DNA from: Kocuria massiliensis
Lineage (GTDB): Bacteria > Actinomycetota > Actinomycetes > Actinomycetales > Micrococcaceae
Direction: 5' to 3'
Assembly (NCBI RefSeq): GCF_900169715.1
Contig: NZ_LT835161.1
Coordinates: 558,001 to 622,000 of the forward strand
Length of the DNA stretch: 64,000 bases
This document shows positions 40,675-50,065 of the stretch, piece after piece. The first letter of the stretch is position 1. Every line of letters starts with the position of its first letter. The notes under the pieces were generated by a model. The model did not search any database. It saw only the letters and a program-made list of their open reading frames with translations, and had not been told where the DNA came from. The position numbers and the translations under genes were made by a program.

Positions 40675-40696
40675 GTTGGGGGATCTTTCCCTCAAC
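40675..40696. promoter_or_regulatory. Inverted repeat before the cholesterol oxidase gene
   Basis: GTTGGGGGA-TCTT-TCCCTCAAC, nine pairs with one G-U, 40 bases before the GTG. It could be an operator or leader hairpin. TATTCT at 40635 is a possible -10 upstream. Confidence 0.35.
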
Positions 40697-40736
40697 GCGG
40701 GTCGGTCTAGGCACAGTAGTCAAGAAAGTAGCCGAA

Positions 40737-42353
40737 GTGTCCCCGTCAGTCTCTCGCCGAACATTTGTCACTGCCTCATTAGCCACCGGTGCCGCGGTAG
40801 CTGTCGGTTCGGAGGCGAGTCCAGCGCTAGCTGCGCCGCCCGCCGAAGTTCGGAGTGGCCCGCGTATTGCGGTCATCGGTTCGGGGTATGGCGGGGCCGT
40901 CGCAGCCCGAAGTCTTGCCGAAGCGGGGCGTCGGGTTGACCTCATTGAAATGGGCGCGGACTGGGAAGCCATGTCGAGTTCTTCCGGTCCGGTCTTTCCG
41001 GGTATGCGCTCACCCAATGAACGGTCGATGTGGTTTAAGAATCGAACGGATATGCCGTTCAGCTACTTGGGCGGCCTGGACATTATCAACCGTCCCATCA
41101 GGCGTGCCGCCGGCGTTCTCGATATCGAAACCTTTGCCGGAATCAAGGTGTACCTGGGGCGGGGCGTCGGGGGTGGTTCGCTGGTCAACGGCGGCATGGC
41201 CGTGACGCCGTCGCGCTCCTTCTTCGAAAAGGTGCTTCCGTCGGTCGATGCCGCGGAGATGTATGACACCTATTTCCCGCGGGCTCGGCAACAGCTGCTC
41301 GTCACCGAGCCGCCTTTGGACATCGTGATGAACTCTCCGTGGTACCAATTTGCGCGGGTCAGTGCGCTGCAGGCCAAGAAAGTGGGGTACCGACACCAAC
41401 TGGTCCCCAATGTCTACGATTTCGACTACCTGCGTAAGGAAACGTTCAAGCAGGTTCCGCGCTCTGCCCTCGTTGGTGAGGTGATGTTTGGGAATAACTA
41501 CGGCAAACGATCGTTGCCCAAATCTATTCTCCGGACGGCGTTGGCAACGAACAGAGTGAACCTCATTCCTATGACGGAGGTGACGCAGCTATCCCAGCGC
41601 CCGGATGGAACCTTTGAGCTTTCACTGCGAACCATTGACTTCTGGGGCAAAGAAACTGAGCGGCGGACGGCGGTCTACGACCGCGTCGTGCTCGCCGCCG
41701 GTTCTGTGGGGACGTCTCGTTTGCTGCTCAAGGCCAAGCGTTACGGCACGGTGAAGGGTCTGCCGGATGCGATTGGTCAGTACTGGGGCCCCAACGGCAA
41801 TGTGATGCTGGCTCGGCGGATGTGGGGATACCCCACGGGCATGCATCAATCGACGATTCCTGTCCTGGGCGTGAGCAACTGGGATGACTCGGAACGATCC
41901 GTCTTCGCTGAAATCGCGCCGTTCCCCACCGGCATCGAGCTGCATACCGGCGTGTACTTGGCGATCACCAACAACCCCAACACAGGGAAATTCACGTGGG
42001 ATGACCAGCGGAGAAATGTGCACCTCGACTGGGGGCCGAGTCACGCGAAACCAGGGGTCGACGCCGTTCGGGCATTCTTTGACCCGATCAACAGAGCACA
42101 TTCGGGTACTTCGTACCGCGCCGATGTCTTCGAACGTCGGCAGCAATTCGCCGACTACTTCACGTACCACCCGCTTGGCGGGGCCGTGCTGGGGGAGGCC
42201 ACGGATCTTTCGGGCGAGGTTAAAGGCGTACCAGGGCTATTCGTCATGGACGGTTCGTTGATCCCGGCGAAGATCGGCGTCAACCCCTTTGTCACCATCA
42301 CGGCATTGGCCGAACGCAATATGGACCGGCTCCTTGCGGGCCACCGATTCTAG
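40737..42353 (+). CDS. choA: Cholesterol oxidase (class I, GMC flavoprotein), Tat-exported
   Basis: FAD enzyme that oxidises and isomerises cholesterol to cholest-4-en-3-one, releasing H2O2; probably secreted. 538 aa. Tat signal SRRTFVTASLATGAAVAVG (6-24), then the FAD fold IAVIGSGYGGAVAARSL (44-60). Glu392, His478 (YHPLGG) and Asn516 (GVNPFVT) have the same 86- and 38-residue spacing as Glu361, His447 and Asn485 in the Streptomyces enzyme. GTG 40737 follows AAGAAAGTAGCCGAA. Other sterols may be substrates. Sits between the tuf terminator and an unknown exported gene 14 bases downstream. Confidence 0.92.
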   Translation: MSPSVSRRTFVTASLATGAAVAVGSEASPALAAPPAEVRSGPRIAVIGSGYGGAVAARSLAEAGRRVDLIEMGADWEAMSSSSGPVFPGMRSPNERSMWFKNRTDMPFSYLGGLDIINRPIRRAAGVLDIETFAGIKVYLGRGVGGGSLVNGGMAVTPSRSFFEKVLPSVDAAEMYDTYFPRARQQLLVTEPPLDIVMNSPWYQFARVSALQAKKVGYRHQLVPNVYDFDYLRKETFKQVPRSALVGEVMFGNNYGKRSLPKSILRTALATNRVNLIPMTEVTQLSQRPDGTFELSLRTIDFWGKETERRTAVYDRVVLAAGSVGTSRLLLKAKRYGTVKGLPDAIGQYWGPNGNVMLARRMWGYPTGMHQSTIPVLGVSNWDDSERSVFAEIAPFPTGIELHTGVYLAITNNPNTGKFTWDDQRRNVHLDWGPSHAKPGVDAVRAFFDPINRAHSGTSYRADVFERRQQFADYFTYHPLGGAVLGEATDLSGEVKGVPGLFVMDGSLIPAKIGVNPFVTITALAERNMDRLLAGHRF

Positions 42354-42367
42354 GAGCACCACGAATA

Positions 42368-43000
42368 ATGCAAGATCTTGTCACCACCCGGCGGCACCAT
42401 GGCACGGTGAAGAGAGCACTTCTCTGGGCGGCACCGGTCGTTGCGGCATCCACGATGATTCCGGCCGTCGCGGCCAGCGCACAGCCTGGGCGGGTTCGGT
42501 TTATCGTCGCTGACCCCTCCGTGAACTTCGGAACGTTTAGACCGGAATGGGATGTGCCGGTGTATCGATTCGCTTCAGGTAATGCGCAACGCACCAAAGC
42601 GTCCCTTCCGTCGTCGTTCATCATCCGCAACGACGGTTCGGTCCCGGCGGAGAACCCCACAGGCCAATTGACTCTCACCATGCGGGACTATGACACGGAC
42701 TATGCACCGGTGGGAGCTAACCAGATGAAGGTGACTTCTCCGTCGAGTGCGGTGAGTATTCGGGAAGAGCGAACGCCGATCGGATCCCGTGAAGGCTCAC
42801 GGTTTAGGGTTTCTTACCGGGGGATCATCCAACCGGGACAAAGTGTGAACGTTCCGTTGCGATACTTCGTGAACCCGCCATTTCGCAACGTCACCTTCAA
42901 CCTCTTGGTCTCCGCGCTGGCTGATTCACCTGGAGGCGAGGTGCCGGGGGAGCGAAGTGAACGCATGGGCCACGTGCCAGGCTTTGGTGGATGGCTCTAA
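42368..43000 (+). CDS. Exported protein of unknown function downstream of cholesterol oxidase
   Basis: 210 aa, family not recognised. Residues 1-38 look like an export signal with a basic start (RRHHGTVKR), a hydrophobic stretch (ALLWAAPVVAASTMIPAVAA) and a probable cut after ASA. The rest has no Cys or membrane span and is rich in beta-type residues, Pro, Asn and Ser (FGTFRPEWDVPVYRF, SFIIRNDGSVPAENP, VNVPLRYFVNPPF), which suggests an Ig-like beta sandwich. GGAGCACC precedes ATG 42368. With a gap of 14 bases it is almost surely co-transcribed with choA. Confidence 0.8.
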   Translation: MQDLVTTRRHHGTVKRALLWAAPVVAASTMIPAVAASAQPGRVRFIVADPSVNFGTFRPEWDVPVYRFASGNAQRTKASLPSSFIIRNDGSVPAENPTGQLTLTMRDYDTDYAPVGANQMKVTSPSSAVSIREERTPIGSREGSRFRVSYRGIIQPGQSVNVPLRYFVNPPFRNVTFNLLVSALADSPGGEVPGERSERMGHVPGFGGWL

Positions 43001-43031
43001 GGAGCCTTGTTCTCGTTGACGGTTACCCGAC

Positions 43032-43071
43032 GTCCGTGCGGGGCAGGCGATCACGCAGGCCTCGTGCGGAC
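43032..43071. terminator. GC-rich hairpin after the choA operon
   Basis: GTCCGTGCGGGGC pairs with GCCTCGTGCGGAC (13 pairs, three G-U) around 14 bases. There is no U run; actinobacteria often terminate at such stems. Confidence 0.5.
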
Positions 43072-43486
43072 ATCTCGCCCATCAGGCGAAACGTGCATGT
43101 GTCTCTGACCACTTCGTGAATTATGGGTTGCCAAGACTTTGCGGCCTCTGGCAAGATAGAGGACGTTGTTCAAGCGCTTGTTGGCGTTGAATTGCCCGAA
43201 TAGGCCTTATGGGCCGCCCGGGCGATCCGCACAAGCCCAAAATGACCCGGTCCGAAAGCTCAACGGCAGTCTGCGCGAACAAAGCGCGACACGCCCGAGT
43301 ACGGGGGTCGGTGCTTCTGCGAATTGAGGAACCCGGGAATGCCGGATTCAGTTCGTGTGAGGCGGCGCCGGAAATTCAGGATAAATCCGCAACGGCGGAT
43401 ACCTGAGTGACTGCCTGAAGACGCCATACAGAGGAGCCCTTGAGGTTCCTACACAGGGAAGTACTTGAAGAAAGAGAGTCCGACAG
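43072..43486. other. Leader region of the S10 operon
   Basis: 415 bases without a supported gene. Candidate promoter elements are TTGCCA (43128) with AAGATA (43153), and TTGTTG (43178) with TAGGCC (43201); neither is strong. CAAGCGCTTG at 43171-43180 is a perfect 10-base palindrome. In E. coli L4 controls this operon through its leader; no such element can be assigned here. Confidence 0.4.
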
Positions 43487-43795
43487 ATGGCGGGACAGAA
43501 AATCCGCATCCGGCTGAAGTCGTATGACCACGAGGTCATCGATTCTTCGGCCCGGAAGATTGTTGAGACGGTGACGCGTGCAGGCGCGACGGTTGTTGGC
43601 CCCGTGCCGCTGCCCACCGAGAAGAACGTGTACTGCGTGATCCGCTCGCCGCACAAGTATAAGGACAGCCGCGAGCACTTTGAGATGCGTACGCACAAGC
43701 GGCTGATCGACATCGTCGACCCCACGCCCAAGGCAGTTGACTCGCTCATGCGCCTGGACCTGCCGGCAGACGTGAACATCGAAATCAAGCTGTAA
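43487..43795 (+). CDS. rpsJ: 30S ribosomal protein S10
   Basis: 30S head protein and NusE, the partner of NusB and of the NusG KOW domain in antitermination. 102 aa, typical. Seen: [17 protein letters not shown] and the loop [21 protein letters not shown] 43487 follows AAAGAGAGTCCGACAG. First gene of an unbroken S10 operon reaching rpsQ. Confidence 0.98.
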   Translation: MAGQKIRIRLKSYDHEVIDSSARKIVETVTRAGATVVGPVPLPTEKNVYCVIRSPHKYKDSREHFEMRTHKRLIDIVDPTPKAVDSLMRLDLPADVNIEIKL

Positions 43796-43811
43796 AGAGG
43801 ATCGCATCCCA

Positions 43812-44468
43812 ATGACTACCAAATTCGAGCGCCAGGTGAAGGGCCTGCTGGGCACCAAGCTTGGCATGACCCAGGTCTGGGACGAGAACGGCAAATTTGT
43901 GCCGGTTACCGTCGTCAAGGCCGATTCCAATGTCGTCACCCAGCTGCGCGGCCAAGAGTCCGACGGCTACAACGCTGTCCAGATCGGCTATGGTGCGATC
44001 GACCCCCGCAAGGTCACCAAGCCCATGGCCGGACACTTCGAGAAGGCCGGGACCACCCCGCGTCGTCACCTCGTCGAAATCCGCACCTCTGACTCCGCTG
44101 AGTACTCCCTCGGACAGGAACTGTCCGTCGAGATCTTCGAGGTCGGCCAGCGTGTCGACGTTGTGGGCAAGACCAAGGGCAAGGGCTTTGCCGGTGTTAT
44201 GAAGCGTCACGGCTTCAAGGGCGTCAGTGCTTCGCACGGTGCGCACAAGAACCACCGCAAGCCGGGTTCCATCGGCGGCGCGTCCTACCCTGCTCGCGTG
44301 TTCAAGGGAATGCGCATGGCGGGACGTATGGGCAACAACCGTCACACCACCCAGAACCTCACGATTCAGGGTGTCGATACCGAGAACAACGTTCTGCTGA
44401 TCAAGGGCGCCATCCCCGGCCCCAAGAATGGCGTGGTTCTGGTTCGCACCGCTGTGAAGGGAGCCTAA
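43812..44468 (+). CDS. rplC: 50S ribosomal protein L3
   Basis: Early assembly protein; its long loop reaches the peptidyl transferase centre. 218 aa. Seen: [15 protein letters not shown] at the start and the loop [20 protein letters not shown] with [31 protein letters not shown] precedes ATG 43812, 16 bases after rpsJ. Confidence 0.98.
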   Translation: MTTKFERQVKGLLGTKLGMTQVWDENGKFVPVTVVKADSNVVTQLRGQESDGYNAVQIGYGAIDPRKVTKPMAGHFEKAGTTPRRHLVEIRTSDSAEYSLGQELSVEIFEVGQRVDVVGKTKGKGFAGVMKRHGFKGVSASHGAHKNHRKPGSIGGASYPARVFKGMRMAGRMGNNRHTTQNLTIQGVDTENNVLLIKGAIPGPKNGVVLVRTAVKGA

Positions 44469-44473
44469 CTCCA

Positions 44474-45097
44474 ATGGCTACTGAAACCGTTAAGGTCGAC
44501 CTGCCGGCCGATGTCTTCGGTGTTGAGCCCAATGAGGCGTTGATGCACCAGGTCGTCATCGCCCAGTTGGCCGCTGCCCGCCAGGGTACGCACAAGGCGA
44601 AGAACCGCGGCGAGGTCGCTGGTTCGGGCCGCAAGCCGTTCAAGCAGAAGGGCACCGGCCGTGCCCGTCAGGGTTCGGTCCGTATGCCGCAGCACACCGG
44701 CGGTGGCGTCGTTCACGGCCCCGTGCCGCGTGACTACTCGCAGCGCACCCCCAAGAAGATGAAGGCCGCGGCTCTCCGCGGTGCTCTCTCCGATCGCGCG
44801 AACCATGGCCGCATCCATGTGGTCAGCTCGCTCGTCGAGGAGATCTCCACCAAGGCAGCCAAGGCAGCCCTGAGGGACCTCACCTCTCGCAATAAGGTGC
44901 TGGTGGTTATCGACCGCAAGGAAGATAACGTCGCCCTGTCCGTCCGCAACCTCGAGTTTGCCCACGTACTGTACGCCGATCAGCTCAACACTTACGACGT
45001 GTTGCGCGCCGACGACGTGGTCTTCACCAAGGATGCGTACGACGTATTTGTGGCATTCGCCAGCAAGGCTGGAAAGAACCAGGAGGACGCCAAGTGA
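44474..45097 (+). CDS. rplD: 50S ribosomal protein L4
   Basis: Lines the exit tunnel and, in E. coli, represses the S10 operon. 207 aa. The tunnel loop has the signature [19 protein letters not shown]. Only five bases separate it from rplC, whose last codons (GTGAAGGGAGCC) supply the ribosome site. The stop overlaps the rplW start. Confidence 0.98.
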   Translation: MATETVKVDLPADVFGVEPNEALMHQVVIAQLAAARQGTHKAKNRGEVAGSGRKPFKQKGTGRARQGSVRMPQHTGGGVVHGPVPRDYSQRTPKKMKAAALRGALSDRANHGRIHVVSSLVEEISTKAAKAALRDLTSRNKVLVVIDRKEDNVALSVRNLEFAHVLYADQLNTYDVLRADDVVFTKDAYDVFVAFASKAGKNQEDAK

Positions 45098-45396
45098 GCG
45101 CCACCATCAAGGATCCCCGCGACGTCATCATTGCGCCTGTCGTTTCGGAGAAGAGCTACGGGTTGATCGACGAAGGTAAGTACACCTTCGAGGTCGATAC
45201 CCGTTCGAATAAGTCGGAAATCAAGGATGCCGTGGAGCGTATCTTCGGCGTCAAGGTTTCGACCGTCAACACCATCAACCGTGCCGGCAAGCGGAAGCGC
45301 ACGCGCTTCGGCTGGGGCTCCCGCAAGAACACCAAGCGTGCGATTGTGACCCTGCGCGAAGGCACCATCGATATCTTCGGCGGTCCGCAGGCCTAG
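45094..45396 (+). CDS. rplW: 50S ribosomal protein L23
   Basis: Exit-tunnel rim protein and docking site for trigger factor and SRP. 100 aa. Seen: [35 protein letters not shown] and the basic loop [22 protein letters not shown] 45094 overlaps the rplD stop (GTGA), with AGGAGG nine bases upstream. Confidence 0.98.
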   Translation: MSATIKDPRDVIIAPVVSEKSYGLIDEGKYTFEVDTRSNKSEIKDAVERIFGVKVSTVNTINRAGKRKRTRFGWGSRKNTKRAIVTLREGTIDIFGGPQA

Positions 45397-45430
45397 CGCC
45401 GCGGAGACCACTTTAACGAGGAACTAAATT

Positions 45431-46270
45431 ATGGCTATCCGTAAATACAAGCCGATAACGCCGGGCCGTCGCGGTTCGAGCGTTGCCGACTTTGCAGAAA
45501 TCACGCGTGCGACTCCCGAAAAGTCGTTGATCCGCCCGCTCTCTAAGACCGGTGGACGCAACAACAGCGGTCGCATCACTACCCGTCACAAGGGCGGCGG
45601 ACACAAGCGGGCCTACCGTTTGATCGATTTCCGTCGTCACGACAAGGACGGCGTGAATGCTCGCGTCGCACACATCGAATACGATCCCAACCGCACGGCG
45701 CGCATCGCGCTCCTGCACTATGTCGATGGCGCTAAGCGTTACATCGTTGCCCCGAATCGCTTGAAGCAGGGCGACGTCGTCGAATCCGGTCCGAATGCGG
45801 ATATCAAGCCCGGCAATAACTTGCCGTTGCGGAATATCCCCGTCGGTACCGTGATCCACGCCGTTGAACTACGTCCCGGTGGCGGTGCCAAGTTGGCTCG
45901 CTCCGCAGGCGCTTCCGTGCAGCTCGTTGCTAAGGAAGGCAAGTACGGCCAGCTCCGTTTGCCCTCCGGCGAGATCCGCAACGTTGACGTTCGTTGCCGC
46001 GCGACGATTGGCGAGGTCGGCAACGCCGAGCAGACCAACATCAACTGGGGCAAGGCCGGCCGTAACCGCTGGAAGGGCATCCGCCCGACCGTCCGCGGTG
46101 TCGTCATGAACCCCGTCGATCACCCCCACGGTGGTGGCGAGGGCAAGACGTCCGGTGGTCGTCACCCCGTCAACCCGAACGGCAAGCCCGAGGGACGCAC
46201 CCGTCGCCCCAACAAGGAAAGCGACAAGCTCATTGTGCGTCGTCGTCGTACTGGCAAGAACAAGCGCTAA
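45431..46270 (+). CDS. rplB: 50S ribosomal protein L2
   Basis: Large 23S-binding protein close to the peptidyl transferase centre, needed for subunit joining. 279 aa. Seen: [18 protein letters not shown] and the conserved [20 protein letters not shown], whose His lies nearest the centre. ATG 45431 follows AACGAGGAACTAAATT. Confidence 0.98.
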   Translation: MAIRKYKPITPGRRGSSVADFAEITRATPEKSLIRPLSKTGGRNNSGRITTRHKGGGHKRAYRLIDFRRHDKDGVNARVAHIEYDPNRTARIALLHYVDGAKRYIVAPNRLKQGDVVESGPNADIKPGNNLPLRNIPVGTVIHAVELRPGGGAKLARSAGASVQLVAKEGKYGQLRLPSGEIRNVDVRCRATIGEVGNAEQTNINWGKAGRNRWKGIRPTVRGVVMNPVDHPHGGGEGKTSGGRHPVNPNGKPEGRTRRPNKESDKLIVRRRRTGKNKR

Positions 46271-46282
46271 GGAGCCTGAAAC

Positions 46283-46564
46283 ATGCCTCGTAGTTTGAAA
46301 AAGGGCCCTTTCGTCGACCAGCACCTCTTCCTGAAGGTAGCCGCTCAGAACGATAAGGGCAGCAAGAACGTCATCAAGACGTGGTCCCGTCGCTCGATGA
46401 TCATCCCCGACATGCTCGGGCACACGATTGCCGTGCATGACGGACGCAAGCACGTCCCCGTGTTCATCACCGAGTCGATGGTCGGGCACAAGCTCGGCGA
46501 ATTCGCTCCCACGCGGACTTTCCGCGGCCATGTGAAGGACGACCGCAAGGGTAAGCGTCGCTAA
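46283..46564 (+). CDS. rpsS: 30S ribosomal protein S19
   Basis: 30S head protein pairing with S13 near the A site. 93 aa. Seen: [38 protein letters not shown] and [30 protein letters not shown] precedes ATG 46283. Confidence 0.98.
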   Translation: MPRSLKKGPFVDQHLFLKVAAQNDKGSKNVIKTWSRRSMIIPDMLGHTIAVHDGRKHVPVFITESMVGHKLGEFAPTRTFRGHVKDDRKGKRR

Positions 46565-46622
46565 GTCGGGAAACCGACTAGCAACGTTCACTCTTCGGCA
46601 TAAGACGAAAGAGAGATAGGCA

Positions 46623-46988
46623 ATGGAAGCCAAGGCATCTGCGCGCTACGTTCGCGTGACGCCTATGAAGGCCCGGCGCGTCGTCAACCTGATTCGTGGC
46701 AAGCAGGCGAATGAGGCACTGGCGATTCTGAAGTTTGCCCCGCAGGGCGCTTCGGAACCGGTCTTCAAGATCGTCGAGTCGGCTGTGGCAAATGCCCGCC
46801 AGCTCGCGGATCGCGACAGCGTCGCTTACAAAGAAGAAGAACTCTTCATCAGCGAAGCGTACGTGGACGAAGGCCCGACCATGAAGCGGTTCCAGCCGCG
46901 TGCTCAGGGTCGTGCATACCGCATCAACAAGCGAACCAGCCACATCACCGTGGTGCTCGCTACCCCGGAGAACGAGGAGGACCGCTAA
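46623..46988 (+). CDS. rplV: 50S ribosomal protein L22
   Basis: Tunnel protein that forms the constriction with L4; macrolide-related site. 121 aa. Seen: [20 protein letters not shown] and the hairpin [21 protein letters not shown] 46623 follows AAAGAGAGATAGGCA. rpsC starts at the very next base after the stop. Confidence 0.98.
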   Translation: MEAKASARYVRVTPMKARRVVNLIRGKQANEALAILKFAPQGASEPVFKIVESAVANARQLADRDSVAYKEEELFISEAYVDEGPTMKRFQPRAQGRAYRINKRTSHITVVLATPENEEDR

Positions 46989-47819
46989 GTGGGACAGAAA
47001 ATCAACCCGCACGGATTCCGACTGGGGATCACCACGGACCACAAGTCACACTGGTTCGCTGACTCCAACAAGGAAGGCCAGCGCTACAAGGACTTCATCC
47101 GCGAGGACGTGAAGATCCGTGAGCTCATGTCGAACGGCATGGAGCGCGCCGGCATCGCCAACGTCGAGATCGAGCGTACCCGTGACCGTGTCCGTGTGGA
47201 TATTCACACCGCACGCCCCGGTATCGTCATCGGCCGCCGTGGCGCCGAAGCTGATCGCATCCGCGGCGAGCTCGAGAAGCTCACCGGCAAGCAGATCCAG
47301 CTGAACATCCTTGAGGTTTCGAACCCCGAGGTCAACGCCCAGCTTGTAGCTCAGGGTGTTGCGGAGCAGCTCGCTTCGCGTGTGGCTTTCCGCCGCGCGA
47401 TGAAGAAGGCCATCCAGTCCGCAGAGCGGGCCGGAGCCAAGGGCATCCGTATTCAGTGCTCGGGTCGTCTTGGCGGCGCGGAAATGTCCCGCTCGGAGTT
47501 CTACCGAGAGGGTCGCGTGCCGCTGCACACCCTTCGCGCCAACATCGATTACGGCTTCTTCGAGGCCAAGACCACCTTCGGTCGCATCGGTGTCAAGGTG
47601 TGGATCTACAAGGGTGACTTGACTGATAAGGAACTTGCTGCTCAGCAGGCCGCGCAGGGTAACCGCCGCGGTAACAACGATCGCCGCCCCGGTGGTGGCG
47701 AGCGTCGTCGTCGTAACGCCGGTGGAGCCGGTCGTCGCGGTGGACGCAACGAGCAGCAGAATGGCGCTTCGGAAGCTCCGGCGGCCGAAGCCAAGACTGC
47801 AGAAAACGGTGAGGCATAA
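46989..47819 (+). CDS. rpsC: 30S ribosomal protein S3
   Basis: 30S mRNA-entry protein with helicase-like role. 276 aa. KH domain with [20 protein letters not shown] (about 77-96), then [20 protein letters not shown]. From about 218 the protein adds a 58-residue tail, first Gly/Arg/Asn-rich ([19 protein letters not shown]), then Ala/Glu-rich; E. coli S3 stops at 233. GTG 46989 with GAGGAGGACCGCTAA upstream inside rplV. Confidence 0.97.
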   Translation: MGQKINPHGFRLGITTDHKSHWFADSNKEGQRYKDFIREDVKIRELMSNGMERAGIANVEIERTRDRVRVDIHTARPGIVIGRRGAEADRIRGELEKLTGKQIQLNILEVSNPEVNAQLVAQGVAEQLASRVAFRRAMKKAIQSAERAGAKGIRIQCSGRLGGAEMSRSEFYREGRVPLHTLRANIDYGFFEAKTTFGRIGVKVWIYKGDLTDKELAAQQAAQGNRRGNNDRRPGGGERRRRNAGGAGRRGGRNEQQNGASEAPAAEAKTAENGEA

Positions 47820-48236
47820 ATGCTGATTCCCCGTCGCGTAAAATACCGCAAGCAGCACCACCCGAAGCGTAGCGGCGTCGCCAAGGGCGGCACCACCGTG
47901 ACCTTCGGTGACTGGGGCGTTCAGGCGTTGGCACCCGCGTATGTGACCAACCGCCAGATCGAGGCTGCTCGTATCGCCATGACCCGCTACATCAAGCGTG
48001 GCGGTAAGGTCTGGATCAACATCTTCCCGGACCGCCCGCTGACCAAGAAGCCTGCCGAAACCCGCATGGGTTCCGGTAAGGGTTCCCCCGAGTGGTGGGT
48101 CGCCAACGTCAAGCCCGGTCGCGTTGTCTTTGAACTGGGTGGCGTCAGCGACGAAGTCGCTAAAGAGGCGCTTCGCCTGGCAATCCACAAGCTCCCCATG
48201 AAGGCACGCATCGTGCGTCGCGAAGGTGGTGAATAG
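47820..48236 (+). CDS. rplP: 50S ribosomal protein L16
   Basis: Supports the A-site region of the large subunit. 138 aa. Seen: [20 protein letters not shown] and [19 protein letters not shown] 47820 follows directly on the rpsC stop, with GGTGAGGC as a weak ribosome site, so it probably depends on coupled translation. Confidence 0.98.
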   Translation: MLIPRRVKYRKQHHPKRSGVAKGGTTVTFGDWGVQALAPAYVTNRQIEAARIAMTRYIKRGGKVWINIFPDRPLTKKPAETRMGSGKGSPEWWVANVKPGRVVFELGGVSDEVAKEALRLAIHKLPMKARIVRREGGE

Positions 48237-48238
48237 AA

Positions 48239-48565
48239 ATGGCAGTAGGATCCAAGGATCTCTCGATCGATCAGCTCGCTGAGCTGGATAACGGGGCCCT
48301 CACCGAGAAGCTGCGTTCGTCCAAGGAAGAGTTGTTCAACCTCCGTTTCCAAAAGGCCACGGGGCAACTCCAGAATGCAGGTCGCTTCGCGGCTGTCAAG
48401 CGCGATATCGCACGCATCTACACGGTGCTGCGTGAGCGTGAATTGGGCATCCGCCCCGAGGCAACGCCTGCCGGTGACGCCTCTGACAAGAAGGCCGATA
48501 AGAAGGCTGCAAAGGCAGCGAAGAAGGCCGAGAAGGCTAGCGCTACCGAAGGTGATGCCAAGTGA
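48239..48565 (+). CDS. rpmC: 50S ribosomal protein L29, with C-terminal extension
   Basis: Exit-site protein next to L23. 108 aa instead of the usual 63-80: residues 8-72 are the L29 fold ([39 protein letters not shown]), and the last 35 are a Lys/Ala-rich tail ([17 protein letters not shown]). Similar tails occur in other actinobacteria. Two bases after the rplP stop; overlaps rpsQ by GTGA. Confidence 0.95.
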   Translation: MAVGSKDLSIDQLAELDNGALTEKLRSSKEELFNLRFQKATGQLQNAGRFAAVKRDIARIYTVLRERELGIRPEATPAGDASDKKADKKAAKAAKKAEKASATEGDAK

Positions 48566-48834
48566 GTGAACAGAAGACGGAAGAGCGTAATCTCCGCAAG
48601 ACCCGTCGCGGCTTCGTCGTGTCCGACAAAATGGACAAGACGGTCGTCGTCGAGGTGGAAGATCACGTCAAGCACGGCCTGTACGGCAAGGTCATGCGTC
48701 GCAGCAACAAAGTGAAGGCGCACGACGAGCAGAACACCGCCGGTGTTGGTGACTTCGTGCGCATCATGGAGACCCGACCCCTGTCGGCTTCCAAGCGCTG
48801 GCGCATCGTCGAGATCTTGGAGCGCGCTAAGTAA
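48562..48834 (+). CDS. rpsQ: 30S ribosomal protein S17
   Basis: OB-fold protein binding 16S helix 11. 90 aa. Seen: [20 protein letters not shown] and [22 protein letters not shown] 48562 overlaps the rpmC stop. It is the last gene before a strong terminator, so S10 and spc operons are split here. Confidence 0.97.
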   Translation: MSEQKTEERNLRKTRRGFVVSDKMDKTVVVEVEDHVKHGLYGKVMRRSNKVKAHDEQNTAGVGDFVRIMETRPLSASKRWRIVEILERAK

Positions 48835-48858
48835 AAAGCGAGCTGTGATCTCATGATC

Positions 48859-48893
48859 AAAGGCCCCTTCCCGTCACTCGGGGAGGGGCCTTT
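48859..48893. terminator. Terminator of the S10 operon
   Basis: AAAGGCCCCTTCCCG / CGGGGAGGGGCCTTT, 15 pairs with one G-U, loop TCACT, followed by GTGTG. Separates rpsQ from rplN. Confidence 0.85.
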
Positions 48894-49354
48894 GTGTGCC
48901 CTTCTGCGTGCACAACGGCTGGTGAGATCAGGCCGTACGAATGCATGAGCAGAGTCACTAGTGGTAGGCCAAGGGCCCCTATGCCATGGGCAAATTGCGT
49001 GGTAAAGTATTGACCTTGTGTGGACTTTTCGTGCCCACTGTGCGTTGCCTCGTGCGACGTCATGTGGAGCGAAATTCGCACATGTTCCACGGAATTCTTC
49101 CGTGCCAGTGCATAATGACGCGGGCATGAGCCATGGATGGCAAAGTAGCCGGCGGTTCACGATGTTCCTGGCATGAAGAATTCCTAGGCGTACCGCTGAC
49201 CCTCGATCACCTAGCCAGGCAGTGCCTCACTGGGTGACGACACGGGGAAACGGTGCGTCATCAACCCCGACCAGCTGTTCCGCAAGGCCCACGGCGAGCG
49301 AGTAGGCATGACCTACCGGCGGCGTGAGAACCGGTGAGACGACAGGAGTAACTA
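48894..49354 (+). promoter_or_regulatory. Long structured leader of the spc (rplN) operon
   Basis: 461 bases without a supported gene. TAAAGT at 49003-49008 is a possible -10 (weak -35 TATGCC at 48980). Downstream are CATGT-GGA-GCGAA-A-TTCGC-ACATG (49061-49084), CACGGAA-TTC-TTCCGTG (49088-49104), a stem pairing TGACG with CGTCA around a CAC/GTG inner stem (about 49236-49261), and ACCGG/CCGGT (49315-49335) close to the ribosome site. S8 controls spc in E. coli at rplE; a leader like this is not one I know. Confidence 0.45.
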
Positions 49355-49726
49355 GTGATTCAGCAGGAGTCACGGCTGAAGGTTGCCGACAACACGGGTG
49401 CCAAGGAAATCCTTGCCATTCGCATTCTCGGTGGATCTGGCCGTCGCTACGCAGGTATTGGCGACATCATCGTCGCCACCGTCAAGGACGCAATTCCTGG
49501 CGGAAACGTCAAGAAGGGTGACGTCGTCAAGGCCGTCATCGTTCGCACCAAGAAGGAGACCCGTCGCTCGGACGGCTCTTACATCAAGTTCAACGAGAAC
49601 TCAGCAGTGATCCTCAAGAACACCGACGGCGAGCCCCGCGGTACCCGTATCTTCGGGCCGGTTGGGCGCGAGCTCCGCGATAAGAAGTTCATGAAGATCA
49701 TTTCGCTTGCTCCGGAGGTGCTCTAA
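49355..49726 (+). CDS. rplN: 50S ribosomal protein L14
   Basis: Contacts the 30S at an intersubunit bridge. 123 aa. Seen: [19 protein letters not shown] and [38 protein letters not shown] 49355 follows ACAGGAGTAACTA. First gene of a second long operon that reaches rplO. Confidence 0.98.
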   Translation: MIQQESRLKVADNTGAKEILAIRILGGSGRRYAGIGDIIVATVKDAIPGGNVKKGDVVKAVIVRTKKETRRSDGSYIKFNENSAVILKNTDGEPRGTRIFGPVGRELRDKKFMKIISLAPEVL

Positions 49727-49729
49727 CTT

Positions 49730-50065
49730 ATGGCTAAGATCAAGAGCGGTGACCTGGTACAGGTCATTTCAGGTTCCGATAAGGGCAAGCAGGGCAAGGT
49801 CCTGAAGGTATTCCCCGAGACCAACCGCGTTCTCGTCGAGGGCGTCAAGGTTGTCACCAAGCACACCAAGGCCAACCCGAACACCGGTGAGGGTGGCGGC
49901 ATTCAGAAGGTTGAAGCATCGATCCACGTTTCCAACGTTGCGATCGTTGATCCCGAGACCAAGAAGCCTAGCCGCGTTGGCCACCGCGAAGAGACCGTTG
50001 AGCGAGACGGACGCACCCGCACCGTTCGCGTGCGCGTGTCCAAGAGCTCGGGTAAGGACCTCTAA
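49730..50065 (+). CDS. rplX: 50S ribosomal protein L24
   Basis: Assembly initiator with a KOW motif ([19 protein letters not shown]). 111 aa. GGAGGTGCTCTAACTT precedes ATG 49730, three bases after rplN. The stop overlaps the rplE start by one base (TAATG). Confidence 0.97.
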   Translation: MAKIKSGDLVQVISGSDKGKQGKVLKVFPETNRVLVEGVKVVTKHTKANPNTGEGGGIQKVEASIHVSNVAIVDPETKKPSRVGHREETVERDGRTRTVRVRVSKSSGKDL

